A stretch of DNA of 64,000 nucleotides from Bryopsis sp. KO-2023 (GCA_030272585.1 BSYQ01000006.1:4055001-4119000); one strand, 5' to 3'. Positions 32,484 through 45,158 are shown, counted from the stretch's first letter. Notes: a model not told the origin generated them from the sequence alone. A program made the numbers and translations.

Positions 32484-34340
32484 GTGTAGTTCATGTGCGG
32501 GGTGTCAAAATGACCCCGCACACAGGGGAATTTCCCATAGTGCATCCCTCCGACTTCCGTCAGGAAAGCCACCGTTGTTGCATCCTTGGGGTCCAGACCC
32601 CCTCTAAAAATTCCTTGAATGCACACATCTCCACCGATTCTTTCCATCACAAACCACTTTAGGCCTTGATCCGTCGAGATGCGATCTGCCCAGCCATCCA
32701 CAAGCTCCAGAAGAACTTGGATGCAGCTTTTTCTGACAGCAGGGTCCATGTGACTGGAAGCCCCCTGGTCGATCCACACACCAGATGTCAAACCATGGCC
32801 GAGAAACCACAAAGAACTGGGTATACGTTTAAAGTAAATTCATTAAAGGACATGTCAAAAAGGGGGTTGGATGCATAGTCAGATTATGAGTCAATCTCAC
32901 TAGCACCGTAAAGGTGCTTCAGAAGGTGTCCTAAGATAATTGATTTGTCATCATTTGATGCGGAATCAGAAAATCAAGCACGACACAAATCGGATCAAAG
33001 ATTTCACACCTCTATCAAGGCCGACAGAATGACCTTCAATATTGCCTCAGGAAGTTTCAGCACCACCCCATCCAGCTTGGAGGAAACCGTGACATGCAAA
33101 AGACTGTAGTAAGCTTTCTGGAGGTCCCCCTTTTCCCTGTTTTCCTCCACCAATGCCCCTTTCTGAACATCGCCTTTGGTCGGCAAGCACAGGGCTCCGC
33201 TCCAATCCCAAGACTCACCCAGCTTGCTGTGAATCTCGGCCACCAACACAGGCAGGACTCTCTCCATCAGCTCTTCAAGTGAGTTTGTGAATCTGTTGGA
33301 CAACTGATTCACCACAGCTACCACCTCAATCATGTCGGCAACATCGCACCCTGGATGGAGGAGCACCTGAAACAATTCACACAAGCAGCTGTGTTTTGAG
33401 GGGATACATGCATCATGGAAATAATAGCGATAAGCAGGGTCAGCTGGGGAAAAAAAAAAAAAAAAATCCAAGTTCAGGCGAGACAAGCAATCAGCCCACT
33501 CGACAGCGTTTTCTATTATAAGACAGAAAAGAGTGAAATCTGCTCAGAATGGACGGTTATCATCTTGACCAAAAAATGGTTCGGAGGCTAGACACTTTCC
33601 ATAAACTCATCACAGCAGATTCTTAGCCTAAAACATTACAACCATAGGGCCATATCTACCTTTATATCTATCTTTGATCTGTCGCTCGAAAGAGCTCACC
33701 TCAAGAGCATTGGGTATGTATTTCAGTGTCTGGGGTCCCAGCGTTTCCACCATTCGATGTAGAAATGATATGAATCTCGTTCTCAGGGACTTGCTCTCAG
33801 GAAACACCTGGGGCACCCTCAGTGCCAGCTCCAGACATTGCAGGAACAACTGACCTGACAGCAAAATATAAGCACGATGATGCATCAGCCCCGGCATAAA
33901 CGAACAAAACAGTTTGCTCATAAAAAACTGAGTATGTTGTTAAAAAAAAAGAGATGCTGTCATGTATGGCTCAGACAGTGGATGGTGAATGTTGTCAGCA
34001 CGGCACATCTCATCGATGCAAACCTCTATGAAAAAAATGCATGCATTTTGAGAGGGAATTTTTGACAGCCTGACCGCAACTTGTTTCTGATCTTCAGCCT
34101 GCATATCTTCGGCACCAAGCAGCATTCCTGCCACTTTAAACACTCAAACACTCGATTGTTGTTCGCCACCGATGAGAAGGTGCTTGCTCGGGACATGCCC
34201 TCCAAAATCTACCATCGGGGTCTGGGCAACTTGTTCCAAAAGTGGCTGCAAGCTTCTCAAGATCCCCGTGCATGGTGAGAGGCACCCGATCCAGGGTGAT
34301 CTTTCTGCACAAACCTCATGAGCAAACAGCAATTCGCAAC

Positions 34341-35297
34341 TGTCTACGACAACAATGCAAGATTCATCACCCCCCCATCAAAAACTCGACGACGTGCCCT
34401 CACTTCGACAGGGTGGAGGATCCCTCTCCAATGTCTGCATAAATGACTTCCGCATATCGACAACAAATCAGCCTCAACAGACAGCATCAGGTCAGTATGG
34501 TGATTCCTGATTAGTCATCAACAAACTTCAATTTGTGGAATTCTGTGGATTTAAAACAGCATCCAAATGGTCCATATCCTCACAACACCTCCAACCACCA
34601 ACACACATACACATTCGAACAGATCCCATTTATTATAGAATTGCTGCAGAGTAATTGCATCATTAATCAACCATCTCTTGGTGGTTATTTACATGGTGGA
34701 AACGTTTTCTAATTACTACTTTTTCTGGTGTTATGGGTGGTGAGGGCGCCCCTTTTTGCCTTGTTGTAATTGTTGGTTTTTGGACTGTAAAACAAGGAAC
34801 ATGATTCAACATTTTTTTAGGAGTAAATATGCCAAACAGCACCCAAAAAAATTACAACACTATTTTTCCATGGGTGGATAATATAACATAGGAGACAAAT
34901 TCTCTTCAATCCACAATTGAACCGGTAATGTCAATACAATGCAAACGAAAGAATGCGGGTGAAACCCAAACTCTGAACTTTTGACCACACAGCTGGAGCA
35001 TCGCTCCGACTTCGGCGTGCATTCCATGGGTTTATTCCATCACAGGTATTTCAACAGAACAAACGAAAATAATCATTGAAGAATTACTGATTTTCCGATT
35101 TACAATTTTTCCTTCCACTACTTTCCACCCCAATCAACCCTGCTTATTCCCGCTTGCCTCATCATTTGGTGCTTGACTTTCCCCAAAAAAAGACTCCAAA
35201 AAAAAAGAATTAACCAAAGAAAGAAACATTTGCTCAACAGGATCTTTTGACTCATCAAAAGATTCCTGTGGTACCATACTTTCAGTCATTCCAGCTG
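34341..35297. other. Spacer with no exportin-T N-terminal exons
   Basis: Nearly 1 kb searched on the minus strand for the missing exportin-T N-terminus; none seen. It contains a copy of the CCATCTCTTGGTGG/TATTTACATGGTGG motif at about 34670-34700 and the 3' flank of the helicase gene. An 82-codon frame at 35134-35379 overlaps the helicase end in another frame and is treated as a shadow. Confidence 0.5.
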
Positions 35298-38200
35298 CTA
35301 GAACTGCCTTGCCATCACCAATTGTCTGGCGTCGATCAACAAGTTTTTTGCCCCGAGAAACTGCAGCCAAGACTTCCACAGCGCGTTTTTCTTTCCGAGC
35401 GTGGTGGGGTCCCCGACGATGACTAAACCTCTCTTTGCCCTGGTCACAGCCACATTCAACCTCCTGTAGTCCGTCAAGAATCCAATTTCACCAGATGGAT
35501 TCGACCGAACCGTCGACAGGATAATGACTTCCTTTTCTCGTCCCTGCAAAAAACCACCCAAGAACAAATGAAAAAACACTGCAGGCAAAAGTCGTTTCCC
35601 CAACAAAGAAAGCAGTGATCCCCCCCCCCCCCTTCCCCCCGATTAAAAACTATATGCATATAAATAAAAATTACAACAAGAATTATTAAACTCGTATTTG
35701 GTATTCTTACCCCCCCCCAAAAAAAAAAAAATAATAAAAAAAAAATATATATAGATATTATAAAAATGTACCTCCAATACAATAACAATACTTAGAATCT
35801 GGTATTTGATATTCCCCCCTCGTCCCCTAAACCACCACCACCACCAAAAGAAAAAGGAGCAAAAAAAGCAGTACCTGATATCCATCAACAGACTTAATTT
35901 CTACACCCCGCCTTGGCTGGTAGCCGAACTCCACGTCATCGCCATCCCCAAAAGTAATGGGGATATTTGCCCTCTTCAAGGCATCTGTTATCGCTCGAAC
36001 CTGACCGGTATACGGAGATATTATTCCAATTCCAGATTCCGTCACCGGATCAGCCCCCATGAAAGAAACACCAGAATTCGCACTCAACAATCGAACCACA
36101 ATGGCCAATACTGCCTGCAAGAAATAACCAGACAAACTCTTGTTACACACACACACACACACACACAAAAAGAAAAGCGCCATCATGTAAGAATGATTAA
36201 AAACGAAACACACACAGACACATGTGTGGGGGGTGCCGCAGTTTTCTTTCTATTCAAAAAAGAGAAAAAAATGGTCGTCGACCTGCTTGGAATAATTCAA
36301 CACATAGGCTTAACTTGATAAGTAGTTGTTTTGCGTTACCCCCTTCCTTCTCCCTAAATTGAAGGAGATTTTTTTTCTTTTTGGAAAATCTACCAAATTG
36401 ACCCATTCGGTTCATTTTCCAAGAAAAGTTCCCTTTTATACAACCCCCCTCCCCCTTCCTCCCAAAACAATAAGATCATCATGCAAAACGCAGAACAACT
36501 CATCCAATTCATGTAAAGCCTAAAAGAACCGATCCATACCTGAACTTCGGTATGATTAACTTTGGATTGGGTTTCCCCAACAGTTTGCTCAACACCGCCC
36601 ATCACGCTGACGAACACCACCGGATCTCGATTCGACAAGTCATTGTGCACCGGGAAGCTCGCACCAGGATTGGCAGGCAGGTTCATGGGCCACGGCACCC
36701 CTGGCGGTGGAATTCGATCTCCGCTGGACACGCCCGACTGCAATTTTCCGCTGTAGAAGCTCAGGGAAGGCCATTCAGCGATGGTGGGGTGCATTCTGTA
36801 TTGAATCTGGAGCATCGTGGTGTTGATGTTGTCGAAGAGGGGATCCACGAAGGAAGCTGCCGAAAGCGCATCGTTCCGGGTCATGGAGGTGACCGATTCC
36901 AGAGCGCTCGACATCCCTGTGGTGATGCGACATTTCCGGACAGAAACGTGAACAAATTTGGTACTTTCGTGTGGTTGCAGGGTTTTTTTGACGTATTCCA
37001 TGCCAGGCGAGAAAACTATTCTTTAAAAAAAGAGATGCTCCCCTCCCAGATATATCTGGATTTTATTTCTTCTTGGGGAAACCAGTCCGTTATGTTTCTT
37101 GAATTTTTTTATAATCAGAATTAAAATTCCGAGAAATGAAAAGAGAGAAAAACAGAAAGAAGGGATTTACCTGTTCCAGCTTCCCCGCGATGTTCTTGCA
37201 ATGCTTGTTTTGTGGCGACCATTCTTTGAAACAAACTGGTGCCTAGAAGACGTTGAGATTCCGGATGCTGAGAGATCACGGTAGGGGGCAGTTGCTGATG
37301 ATCCCCAATCATCACAATCTGAAGGAGAAAATAGTCACAATCATACTACTCATCGGTTTTTCATTAGAAAGCAGTAAAAAAAAATCCCTTTATGAATACG
37401 GGGGAAGAAAAATAAGTTTTACTTCTTTTAAACAAGAAACAATGTCCCTAGCATTTTCTGGAGGCAAAAAAAAAAGTAAACATCGAGATTAAAAACAATA
37501 TTTTAGAGTGATAAAAATCTGCTTGGTTGTTTTCAAAGTTTATTTTTTTATTTTTTTTAAATGGCTCCTCAATACTGCTGTTCGGTTGGCCAAAACCATG
37601 AATCTTTTTTTCACCTGGCCATAACGCTGGCACTTGACCAAAGGCACGACGGCCTCCGGTTCAGCACACTGTGTGGCTTCATCGACCACAACCATTCTGA
37701 ACTGGGTGTTTGCCAACAGATCAGCACCTGCAAATATAAAATTATAAAAAATATCAACTTAAAAAAAAACTCAAGATGATCGGATCAAATTCACGTACAA
37801 ATGGATGGCGAAGGGGCAGCAAACAGCATTTCCTTTTTGCTCAAAATCGAATAAACCCGCTTGCCACACAATGACCTGTTCATTATCTAATAACATGTAA
37901 GGAGGCGATCCAGATTATTTTCGTGATCTGTATGGAGTCTATTAAGGGTTTTTTTTTCGTTTTTTTTTTTTTCAAGAAATTTACCTGCTCCTATGCAAGT
38001 AGCGCACACAACATCCGATTGCTGAACCACTTCAGCAGATATTTCGTCCATCAGAGTTTTGGATTGCCCGACCAGTCTTCTCAGATCCCTGTTTGCAAGG
38101 CCAATGTCCCTCCCTGATAACCTCGGCATGTCCCTTCGCAGATTCTGAAACCATAAAAAAAAATAAAAAAATCTTACCTCAAGCAATACACGAATTGACC

Positions 38201-40850
38201 GAGGATTCGTCGAACCAGACATTCAAGGATCTATTTCCCCCTTTTTTTTGGGGGGGGGGAGAGGGGGGGCATGTAGATTTTTATAACGCATCGACTGTAC
38301 ATCAAATTTCCAACACGTCTGTCATAAATATCTCTTCCTCACAATCCTTCTTTCAGAATCAACGCTGGTTCGTAACAAGAACATGTATGGAAAAGAATGT
38401 GTCTTTTAAAAACATATGCATTACTCATACCCACTCCCCACCTCGATCTGCTCCTTCAATGCATCCACTTCCTGCATCTGGGGGTGTTGCTGAACCTTCA
38501 AAAACAACCGCTGCCAGTCAATATCACTCGCACAGACAAATTTTCAGCCCCAGTTTTTCTTCCAGGTTCTTTTTAACAGGTGAATTTCACTGAGCCGAAC
38601 GTCCGGAGGCAGCAGGAGAGCGCTACCTTTGCATCCAAAGTGTTGGTCCTCAGATCTGCCGTAACTCTGACTGGCTGTCCGATCCTGACAGCCTTCAGGC
38701 CCAATTGCGCGCACCCCATCAGCAATTGATCGACCGCGACATTGCTTTGGGCGGTGGCTAGAACTGGACCTGCCTCAGGATTCAACCTGACGAAACGAGC
38801 ATTACCAAAATAACGCACACACTTGCACACTCTGATATTATCGTGGGGTCCAAATGATGTTAAGCAGCAGGGCTGAAACACCGATTCTCCGACACTGCCA
38901 CCGAAAATCAAGCATTCGATGGATGCATTCACACATTGTATGTGTAAACTATATATCGAGTCCCTGATTTTGAGGTGTTGGTCATGACCCACCTCCGCCA
39001 TGCTTGTATCAAATGCACAGCGGTGCTAGTTTTCCCAGTCCCCGGAGGACCTTGAATCAGCGACATGGAGCCCATCAGACCTCGCCTCACGGCTTCCACT
39101 TGACTGTCGTTCAACGACCGAATTTCTGTTTCAGGATTGGTGGTGTCGTTCCGTAGATTTCGTAGCGTCATTTCGAGGCCGTGTTCGGGTGGCCTCTGTT
39201 GCATTTCTGCCACGATCGAATCCAGCGACAGGGCTTGCTGATTTTCAGACCCCATTTCGCTGTACTGGAATGACGTGCGGGCAGCCATCATTATCATTTC
39301 GGGGGGAGGTATCCTGGCAAGACAGAGACTCCACATTAACAAGCTTTCTTGTTCTTCTTTTTTATTTTTTATTTATTCTTTATTCTTCTTTTATTTTTTC
39401 TTTCTTTTTTTCTTTAACGCTCTAGGGATGTGCCACCCTTGCAATAGTACTAAAACTCAATGCACGCCTTCCAGTTGCCTTGGTTAGAACCAAGTTCGAC
39501 AGGTAACGATCAAAATGGTTTGAAAACGCATATCAGATTTCCCGGCTCACCTTTGTCTGGACTCGGCATTTGCCACCCATCGGGCGGTCGGGATGAGTAA
39601 TGGTTGCAGCCAGGAGGGTGCCCCACAGAGATTTCCCGTTATGTTCAGCAAGGCGGCCTTCATTCGCTCGTAAGCGATTTTATTGGTGCCTTTGTCCAGC
39701 CGCCAGATTTGCTTTCTGGGCAAACCGGACACCACGACCGAAACGGTGTCTCGAGTTCGACCGTAAACCACCCCCTCGGCCTCCGGCTGCAGAGGATTGT
39801 GACTTCAGACAGGAAAAAAGCAACAAAAAGGTTAAACATTTTTTTTTCCTTTTTTCTTTTTATTTCAAAATATCACAAAAAAGAAAACATTGCTTCTGCG
39901 AAGGTGACAACATATCGAAAATTTGGAAATTTGGAGATTCTTCCTGCAGTTCTGTTCCGTTTCGTTTTTGTTTTGTTTGTGGCCCGATTTTCCCGATCCG
40001 GAATTCCAATCATAACAAAGGGGGAGGGGGAGGAAAATGTCGAGTGGGCATCAACAACCACTATCTTTCTTTTTCCTTTTTTTGAAACTCCTTAAAAGAT
40101 GAGGAAAGCTACCTGCAAATCGTGACGATATCTCCAACAGAGAATCTGTGATAGCCCACATCCCTTCTTTCGCTGTAAAACAAGTAGATTTGGTCGCCGA
40201 AAATCTTCCCCCGTTTTTTCGCATGCATCTCCACTAAAGTCACCCCCTCCCTCAGCAGTCTGTGCAAAGGCCACCTGAACCAGCATTCCAGAATTCAAGC
40301 AAATCGCACACCCCTCTTTTTTTTTTCCCCGAAACATACCTACATATATCTGTAATATATTTTTATCTCCCCTCTGAACAATAAAAAAAGAGGGAAAAAA
40401 AAAAGTAGAAATTTCTTGTTTGGGGCCACCCTAAAAAATTCACCCCACACCACTTTTTACCGACACACTCATAACACCAGCATCCGACAATTCTTAGCAA
40501 TGACATTTTCAACCATGACTTTTTGTTTTACAACAAGCAGTTTCCAATAAAAAAAAATTAAACAATAAAAATAATAAAAAAAATAACAGAATACATTTTT
40601 GAAATAAACAGAATTAATAAAATAAATAAATTCCTTCTTTGAACCTCGTGAGCCTTTCGTTGATGACCGCCTGCTCCTCGTCCAATTCCCGTTTGATCAA
40701 ATCGTGCAGCAACTCGAAATACCATCTCAAATTCGGTTGAGTGTGCTGGCCCTGGCTTTCGTCATTGGGCCTACCTCTCTTTCCCTTTCGACCACCGAAT
40801 TCTCGACCCCGGCCGCCTCCTCTGCCTCCACCTCTTCTGTATCGGCCCAT
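35298..40850 (-). CDS. UPF1/IGHMBP2-like superfamily 1B helicase
   Basis: ATP-dependent 5'-3' RNA/DNA helicase of the UPF1-like group. About twelve minus-strand exons start at the ATG at 40850. The N-terminus is RG-rich ([17 protein letters not shown]), as in RNA-binding tails. Exon 1 joins in phase 2 to [20 protein letters not shown], a 1B/stalk-type domain. Helicase motifs follow in order: [15 protein letters not shown] (about 39030); Ia, [16 protein letters not shown] (about 38750); [17 protein letters not shown] (about 37680); [14 protein letters not shown] (about 37300); [17 protein letters not shown] (about 36790); [14 protein letters not shown] (about 35530); [22 protein letters not shown] (about 35420). 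The frame closes with [13 protein letters not shown] at 35298. All motifs look intact. It resembles IGHMBP2 and UPF1 about equally, so I give no symbol. Exon edges are approximate, and the exon just before motif IV is the least certain. Confidence 0.88.
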
Positions 40851-42118
40851 GGTCTCCCTTCCCTAGTTAAGAATCTGACCAATGATACACCTCGAGAATT
40901 GACCGACAAACTGAATGGAAAAACTTCGAGGTCCTAAACTTAGTTGGAACTGACGCATCCGAAGATCGATCGGGAAAGAAAACAAATAATAAACCCCACT
41001 GAAGTGCAGCATGTCCCCCCCTCCCCCCCCCTCCCTCTTTCTTCCCCCAAATAACGCAAAAAAAAACCACTGAGCCGAATACAGTGGGGACTAGATGCTT
41101 TATAGTTCAAAGATTCTCCAAAAACAGCTTCACAAGGGTGTCAATTTTCTTATCAGAATCAAGGATTGATCCACAATAAAAAACCCATTCCACACTAGTT
41201 ACAAGCGGGACAAGCTTTCACCAACCTCGCACGAACGATCAGAAGCGTCGCCTTGCCCCAGTTCTCCCCCTTCGCAGTCGCTGGAGTGTTTACTGCGACG
41301 GAAAAAAAAGCTGCAGCGCCCAGAGATGGTGCGACCCAAACGTTTGTTGAAAATCGACCCAACTCTGGACGTCAAGAGGTGAGCCATGTGTGGTGCAAAC
41401 GGGGGGGGGGGGATCACCCTGGTAAATTGGATACATTTTCTGCATTTTTGTTCAATGATTCGATCGTGCGCCGCGGATCTGACTGTCGAACGGGCCCACT
41501 GCGGCCGAACTGACAGAAATCGTACCTGTCGGCTTGACGGGTATCCTCGTCAGGACGCGCGTTTTGGTACAAAGCATGCCCCTGCACCCCTCCACGCAAG
41601 TCTTGAACAAACTCGAGCGAACAAGCGTGCTAAATACAGAGAAACGAAAAAGAGGTAGGTGGCGGTCGGAGAAAATAGTGAGACGGCGCAGTGTCTGCGC
41701 ACTCTGCCAGCGGGCAGGCAGATAACGTATTGTTTGGGGATCCCAAGGCGAGCCGTGTCGTATATTCAAAACACGGAGCGGATCTTAAGCTTGTTTTGTG
41801 TTGGACGGATCTATCGTCGACGTTTAGGCGGTCGCTATTTCTTAGATTCTTCGAAAAGATCTGGATCAAGACGTCACCGTCACGTCACGTTTATTTCTTT
41901 GAGAAACTATTGGCAACACGAGTTCTGGCCCTGCACGAGTGTACCCGACCGAGGCCGTAGTCGCGAATGGCATTGTGCGCTGTTAGGATAGACTTTTGAG
42001 TTCGCATGCTTCTCCATGCTGCTACGCTGACGTCAGTGTGGTGGGGTGTCGCGCTGCTTGAGTTGTGAGACTGAGTGGTGCGTATGTCTTGTGTTCCGAT
42101 GCCTGACCGCAGACAGCA
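40851..42118. promoter_or_regulatory. Intergenic region between divergent genes
   Basis: 1.27 kb between the helicase start and the next plus-strand start. It holds poly-C/poly-G tracts near 41015-41035 and 41400 and otherwise mixed sequence of higher GC. Frames such as 41253-41513 have no family match. It should contain both promoters; no boxes could be named. Confidence 0.45.
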
Positions 42119-42728
42119 ATGAGCGACAGCGTCGAAGAGAGGAAGAGTTTGAAGGGTATCTGCAATACCCTCAGCCAGTTCGATGACTTCGGATTCTTGA
42201 TTCCTGCGGACCCGCTCTATCAGGTCAGTACAGTTGCTACTAGAAAAAAAAAAGAACGGATAAAAAAAAACTATGTACAGATGTCACTTGCAGTAGAGCC
42301 GTTTGAGACAAAGTCCTTGGTGTTAGGGCGTTACGTACAGACCTGTGCGTTTTGCGTCTGACATACTGGACGTAGTGGGCAAAAACTCTTATCTTTATTT
42401 TTATTTTTTTTAATTATTATTAATTTTTTGTGTTCTGGGCTCATCGTGAACAACCCATGATTAAATTTTCCTCATTTTTATCCAAGAAACCATAATTTTT
42501 GATTTGGTATTTTGATTGTTGGAGCAGTTGCCAGCATGGAAGGGTAGTGTCTGGATGGGCAGCGGCAGCAGGCTGAGGGATCCGACCTCCTCGGAGGTGT
42601 ACACCATCATGGAGCCGGAAGACCAGCTGTTGGATTTGTCCAAATCTGCAACTGCCAGGATGCCTGCGTCCCTGAAGGTGGAGGCTTACAAGGATTTCGA
42701 TGACATCTTTTTCAGTACCTTGGTTTAG
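42119..42728 (+). CDS. Small uncharacterised protein, two exons
   Basis: Exons 42119-42223 and 42528-42728 join in phase 0 (ADPLYQ|LPAWKG) to give 101 residues. The donor is CAG|GTCAGT and the acceptor GGAGCAG. The start MSDSVEERKSLKGICNTL is well placed, with no longer upstream frame. The protein is acidic and soluble, has no membrane segment, and ends in YKDFDDIFFSTLV. I recognise no domain. The clean splice and phase support a real gene. Following sequence is a long A/G-rich 3' flank. Confidence 0.65.
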
Positions 42729-44037
42729 GCTGAAAAAAAAACTCTGAAAAAAAAAGAAAGAAAGAAAGAAAAAAAAAAGAAAGAAAGAAACAAGAGCTTT
42801 GAAGAGAAGGAGGATTAGAAGAATCCAAAAAAAAAAAAAAAAGGACGAGAAGAAATTGAGATGTTTATATTAACTGTGGGAATACATTTTTCGCCACTTA
42901 TAAAGACTTGTATTTTTGCTGCATAGTTTTTGATGGGAGAGAAAAAATGATTTCAAGGAAAAGAAAGGTCTATATCAGTTTTTCGCTGGCATTCTGTGGA
43001 TGCTTTGTGAAAGGTATGGCATTTACTTTCCTGAAGGGGAAAAAAAAGGGAAAAAAAAATTGGGGATGGGGGGGCAAATTTTGTTTGTCAATGTATGATA
43101 CCTCTTTAATGAGGGAATGGGGAGAGCCTCCCCGAATTTTTTTTTTTTTGGGGGGTGCTCTGGACAATTTTGCTGAATTGGTCCCTTTCTGCTAAACGAA
43201 TGAGATGAGGAGCCAGGATAAAATCGAATTGCTTCTTTTTTGGATGTGTTTTAGTTTCTTGGGAATGGATCTGCTCTCTGACGGTCCTTTCAAAAAAAAC
43301 CAAGAATTGTATATTGTATGAACAATTTTCTGGGGGGAAAATTGTGAACATCTGTGAATTGCAGGAATCCATCAAAAGAGTGAAAAAAAAAGTTGAGAAA
43401 AGCGATGGCCTTGCGACAGATTGTTTGATTTCCCCAGACAAGTTTTGGAGAAAGGGAGGTTTGTTTTTCTTTCTTAGGGTTTTCATTTCGTCCTGGAGCT
43501 CTTGTTTAGGATATTTGTGCAACCGAAAGAGGAAAAGGAAAATAGCTTTTTTGTGTGTGAGAATGTATATATATGTGGCAAAAAAGATGGGCGGAACAAA
43601 AAACTGGCTGTAAAAATGTTTGAAGCAATGAGTGTGCACGATTTTATAAACTTGGTCCTGATCAAGGATTACATTTAAAATGTTTCGCAACTTGACTCAT
43701 GGAGGAAAAGGAAAAGGGAAAAAACCTGGTACGTCGCTTAAACTGTCGGGAGAAAACAACCAAGAAGAGAGAGAAATACAATATGGGGTCTTCAAATGAT
43801 CTGCATGAAATTCCCCATGCACAAACTTTGGCCGAATACATCCAGCATATAAATTGCGTATCAGCAAGTTACACTGCTGCTGCTACTAACTCATCTCTTA
43901 CTGCATACAGTTAAAAAAAAATACTTCCAAGAGAAACAGCGAATCATAGTCGATGCAAAAGGATTTCCAAAGAAAAGGAAAATCTACCCCATAGATTCAA
44001 GTACTGTGTCGCAGCCAAAAAAAAAAAAATGCTGGTC
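42729..44037. other. Simple-sequence spacer
   Basis: Contains (GAAA)n-like purine tracts at about 42750-42850 and poly-A/poly-G runs. Long minus-strand frames (for example 43106-43690) are rich in K, F and P and lack support. Probably the 3' flanks of two convergent genes. Confidence 0.6.
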
Positions 44038-45158
44038 TCATTGCCGATTCCCACCACCACCACCATTTTTTCCACTCAAATTTTTATCACTGTCTGCAGT
44101 GCTACTGTTTTCTGCATCTGCGCTTCTGCTGGTCTCAATATCATTCTTTTGGGCAGCCAAACCAAAGTTTGCCAAGGGGTCTTTGGATTCAGCCACTTCT
44201 TTCAGGCCATCCTTATAGCCCTCCACGAATGCCAAGGCCGAGTCTCGAAAAACTTGTGCCCGTGAGTAATATATTTTTTGAAGGGCCGGTTTCATGCTGT
44301 CCGCTCCTCCCCTTGCAGCCGCCGCTGCAGATTCCAAACACCACCAATTGAACAAATTGAAACAAAAAATCGAACACTGATAAATAACAGAAAGCAGGAA
44401 TTCTTTAATCGTGTTCAGGTTGTTCAAGAGAATTTCATCAACTTTTTGGTGATGCCCCATTTTGTCTTATTTCACTGATTGATGAAACGAAATGCCCCAT
44501 TGGCAATAAACAAAAAAAAAAACGAGGATAGGTTTTCCTTATGGACCCACCCAGCTCTTCCGCAAGGGTGGGGCCTTCGTCTTTTTGAGATTCCGCTTCC
44601 TGCTCCTTTCGCTGAGTTTTTTCCTCATCTGGACCAACATTCACCGGCCTCTTTGGAATTTCTTTCCAAGAGTCGGTGTAGTCCAGATAGGCCTCCTTCA
44701 AGCACTAGTTTCAGGATAGAATTAATCAGCAATCGCTTGGTCGAAAAATACATATCAACAAAAGAAAAATGCAGTCTATATTGCAACTGCTTATCCACAC
44801 ATTTCTGATATAGCAGCTAATTCTGCAATCTCAGGACTTTTGTCTTTTCGCTTCTGGAGCTGTATCTCAGCTAGTGTTGTAAGAAAGTGATTTCATCAGA
44901 ATTATACAAAAAAACTGACACAATCAAAGCCTGCAGGATTGTAACGCAGTGCTTTAGAGATATATTGGTTTCCTCATCCACTTCTAATGCGAACAGAAAG
45001 AGTCGCCTCACCCAAAAAAACTCCCTGATCGTAATGGGGCGGCGATGCGGGACCCCAGGGGGATCTGGAAGCGACGAAGGAAACAAGATCTCGTTCACGT
45101 CATGTTTAAAGTATGCCTTCGTCCGCGCAAAGAGCGACCGCACTTTTTTCAACATCAC
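44038..45158 (-). CDS. Uncharacterised protein, about four exons
   Basis: Exon 1 (45012-45158) starts MMLKKVRSLFARTKAYFKHD, a basic N-terminus that could be a mitochondrial presequence, and ends at a GTGAGG donor after REFFW. Further coding stretches are about 44800-44850 (LQKRKDKSPEIAELAAIS), 44540-44703 (KEAYLDYTDSWKEIPKRP) and 44038-44330. The last carries YYSRAQVFRDSALAFVEGYK and a C-terminus rich in S, D and G. I could not place every splice in phase between exons 2 and 3, so that join is provisional. The family is not recognised. It is head to head with TAF9. Confidence 0.5.

Larger units (their letters stand above)
28490..32523 (-). mobile_element. 4-kb intron-filling insert bounded by GTGCGGGG-family repeats
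   Basis: The last exportin-T intron begins GTGTGCGGGGTC (32523 leftward) and ends just before TTCTTCCCATAG with ACCCCGCACAGAG. The intron ends are thus inverted copies of the same CCCCGCACA/TGTGCGGGG motif. That motif recurs dozens of times inside, clustered near both ends, and I see it nowhere else in the window. The cargo includes an opposite-strand ASNSD1-like gene, six tandem repeat units, a 123-bp inverted repeat and a mini tRNA-like hairpin. Family match joins the flanking exons directly (phase 1). I infer a foldback-like or introner-like insertion that supplied its own splice sites. No transposase was recognised. Two overlapping ORFs at 28691-29302 lack any family match. Confidence 0.5.
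28305..34340 (-). pseudogene. XPOT: Exportin-T (XPOT/PSD) C-terminal half, probably a broken copy
   Basis: tRNA export karyopherin homologue. Minus-strand exons match the C-terminal HEAT region in order. About 34120-34340 carries MRFVQKDHPG, GILRSLQPLLEQV and VAGMLLGAEDMQAEDQKQ. About 33699-33857 carries SLRTRFISFLHRMVETLG. About 33009-33367 carries NRFTNSLEELMERVLPVLV. About 32524-32770 carries AVRKSCIQVLLELVDGWADR. The last exon, 28305-28489, carries GYEFLVHLNGTVFPKMGLPP. The first ~500 residues of exportin-T are absent: no N-terminal exon is seen up to the helicase gene at 35298. In the 34120-34340 exon the family similarity moves between three reading frames, and a middle stretch that should precede 33857 is missing. 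This suggests decay, although assembly gaps or small unrecognised introns remain possible. Exons from 33857 downstream look intact. Confidence 0.65.

Noticed and set aside
35134-35379. 82-codon minus-strand frame overlapping the helicase end
   Set aside because: The helicase frame itself ends properly at 35298 with family-like sequence; this is another frame and starts inside it.
36552-37124. 190-codon plus-strand ORF
   Set aside because: Antisense shadow of the helicase motif III-IV exons.
43106-43690. 194-codon minus-strand ORF
   Set aside because: Lysine/phenylalanine-rich translation of A/T-rich simple sequence without domain or splice support.
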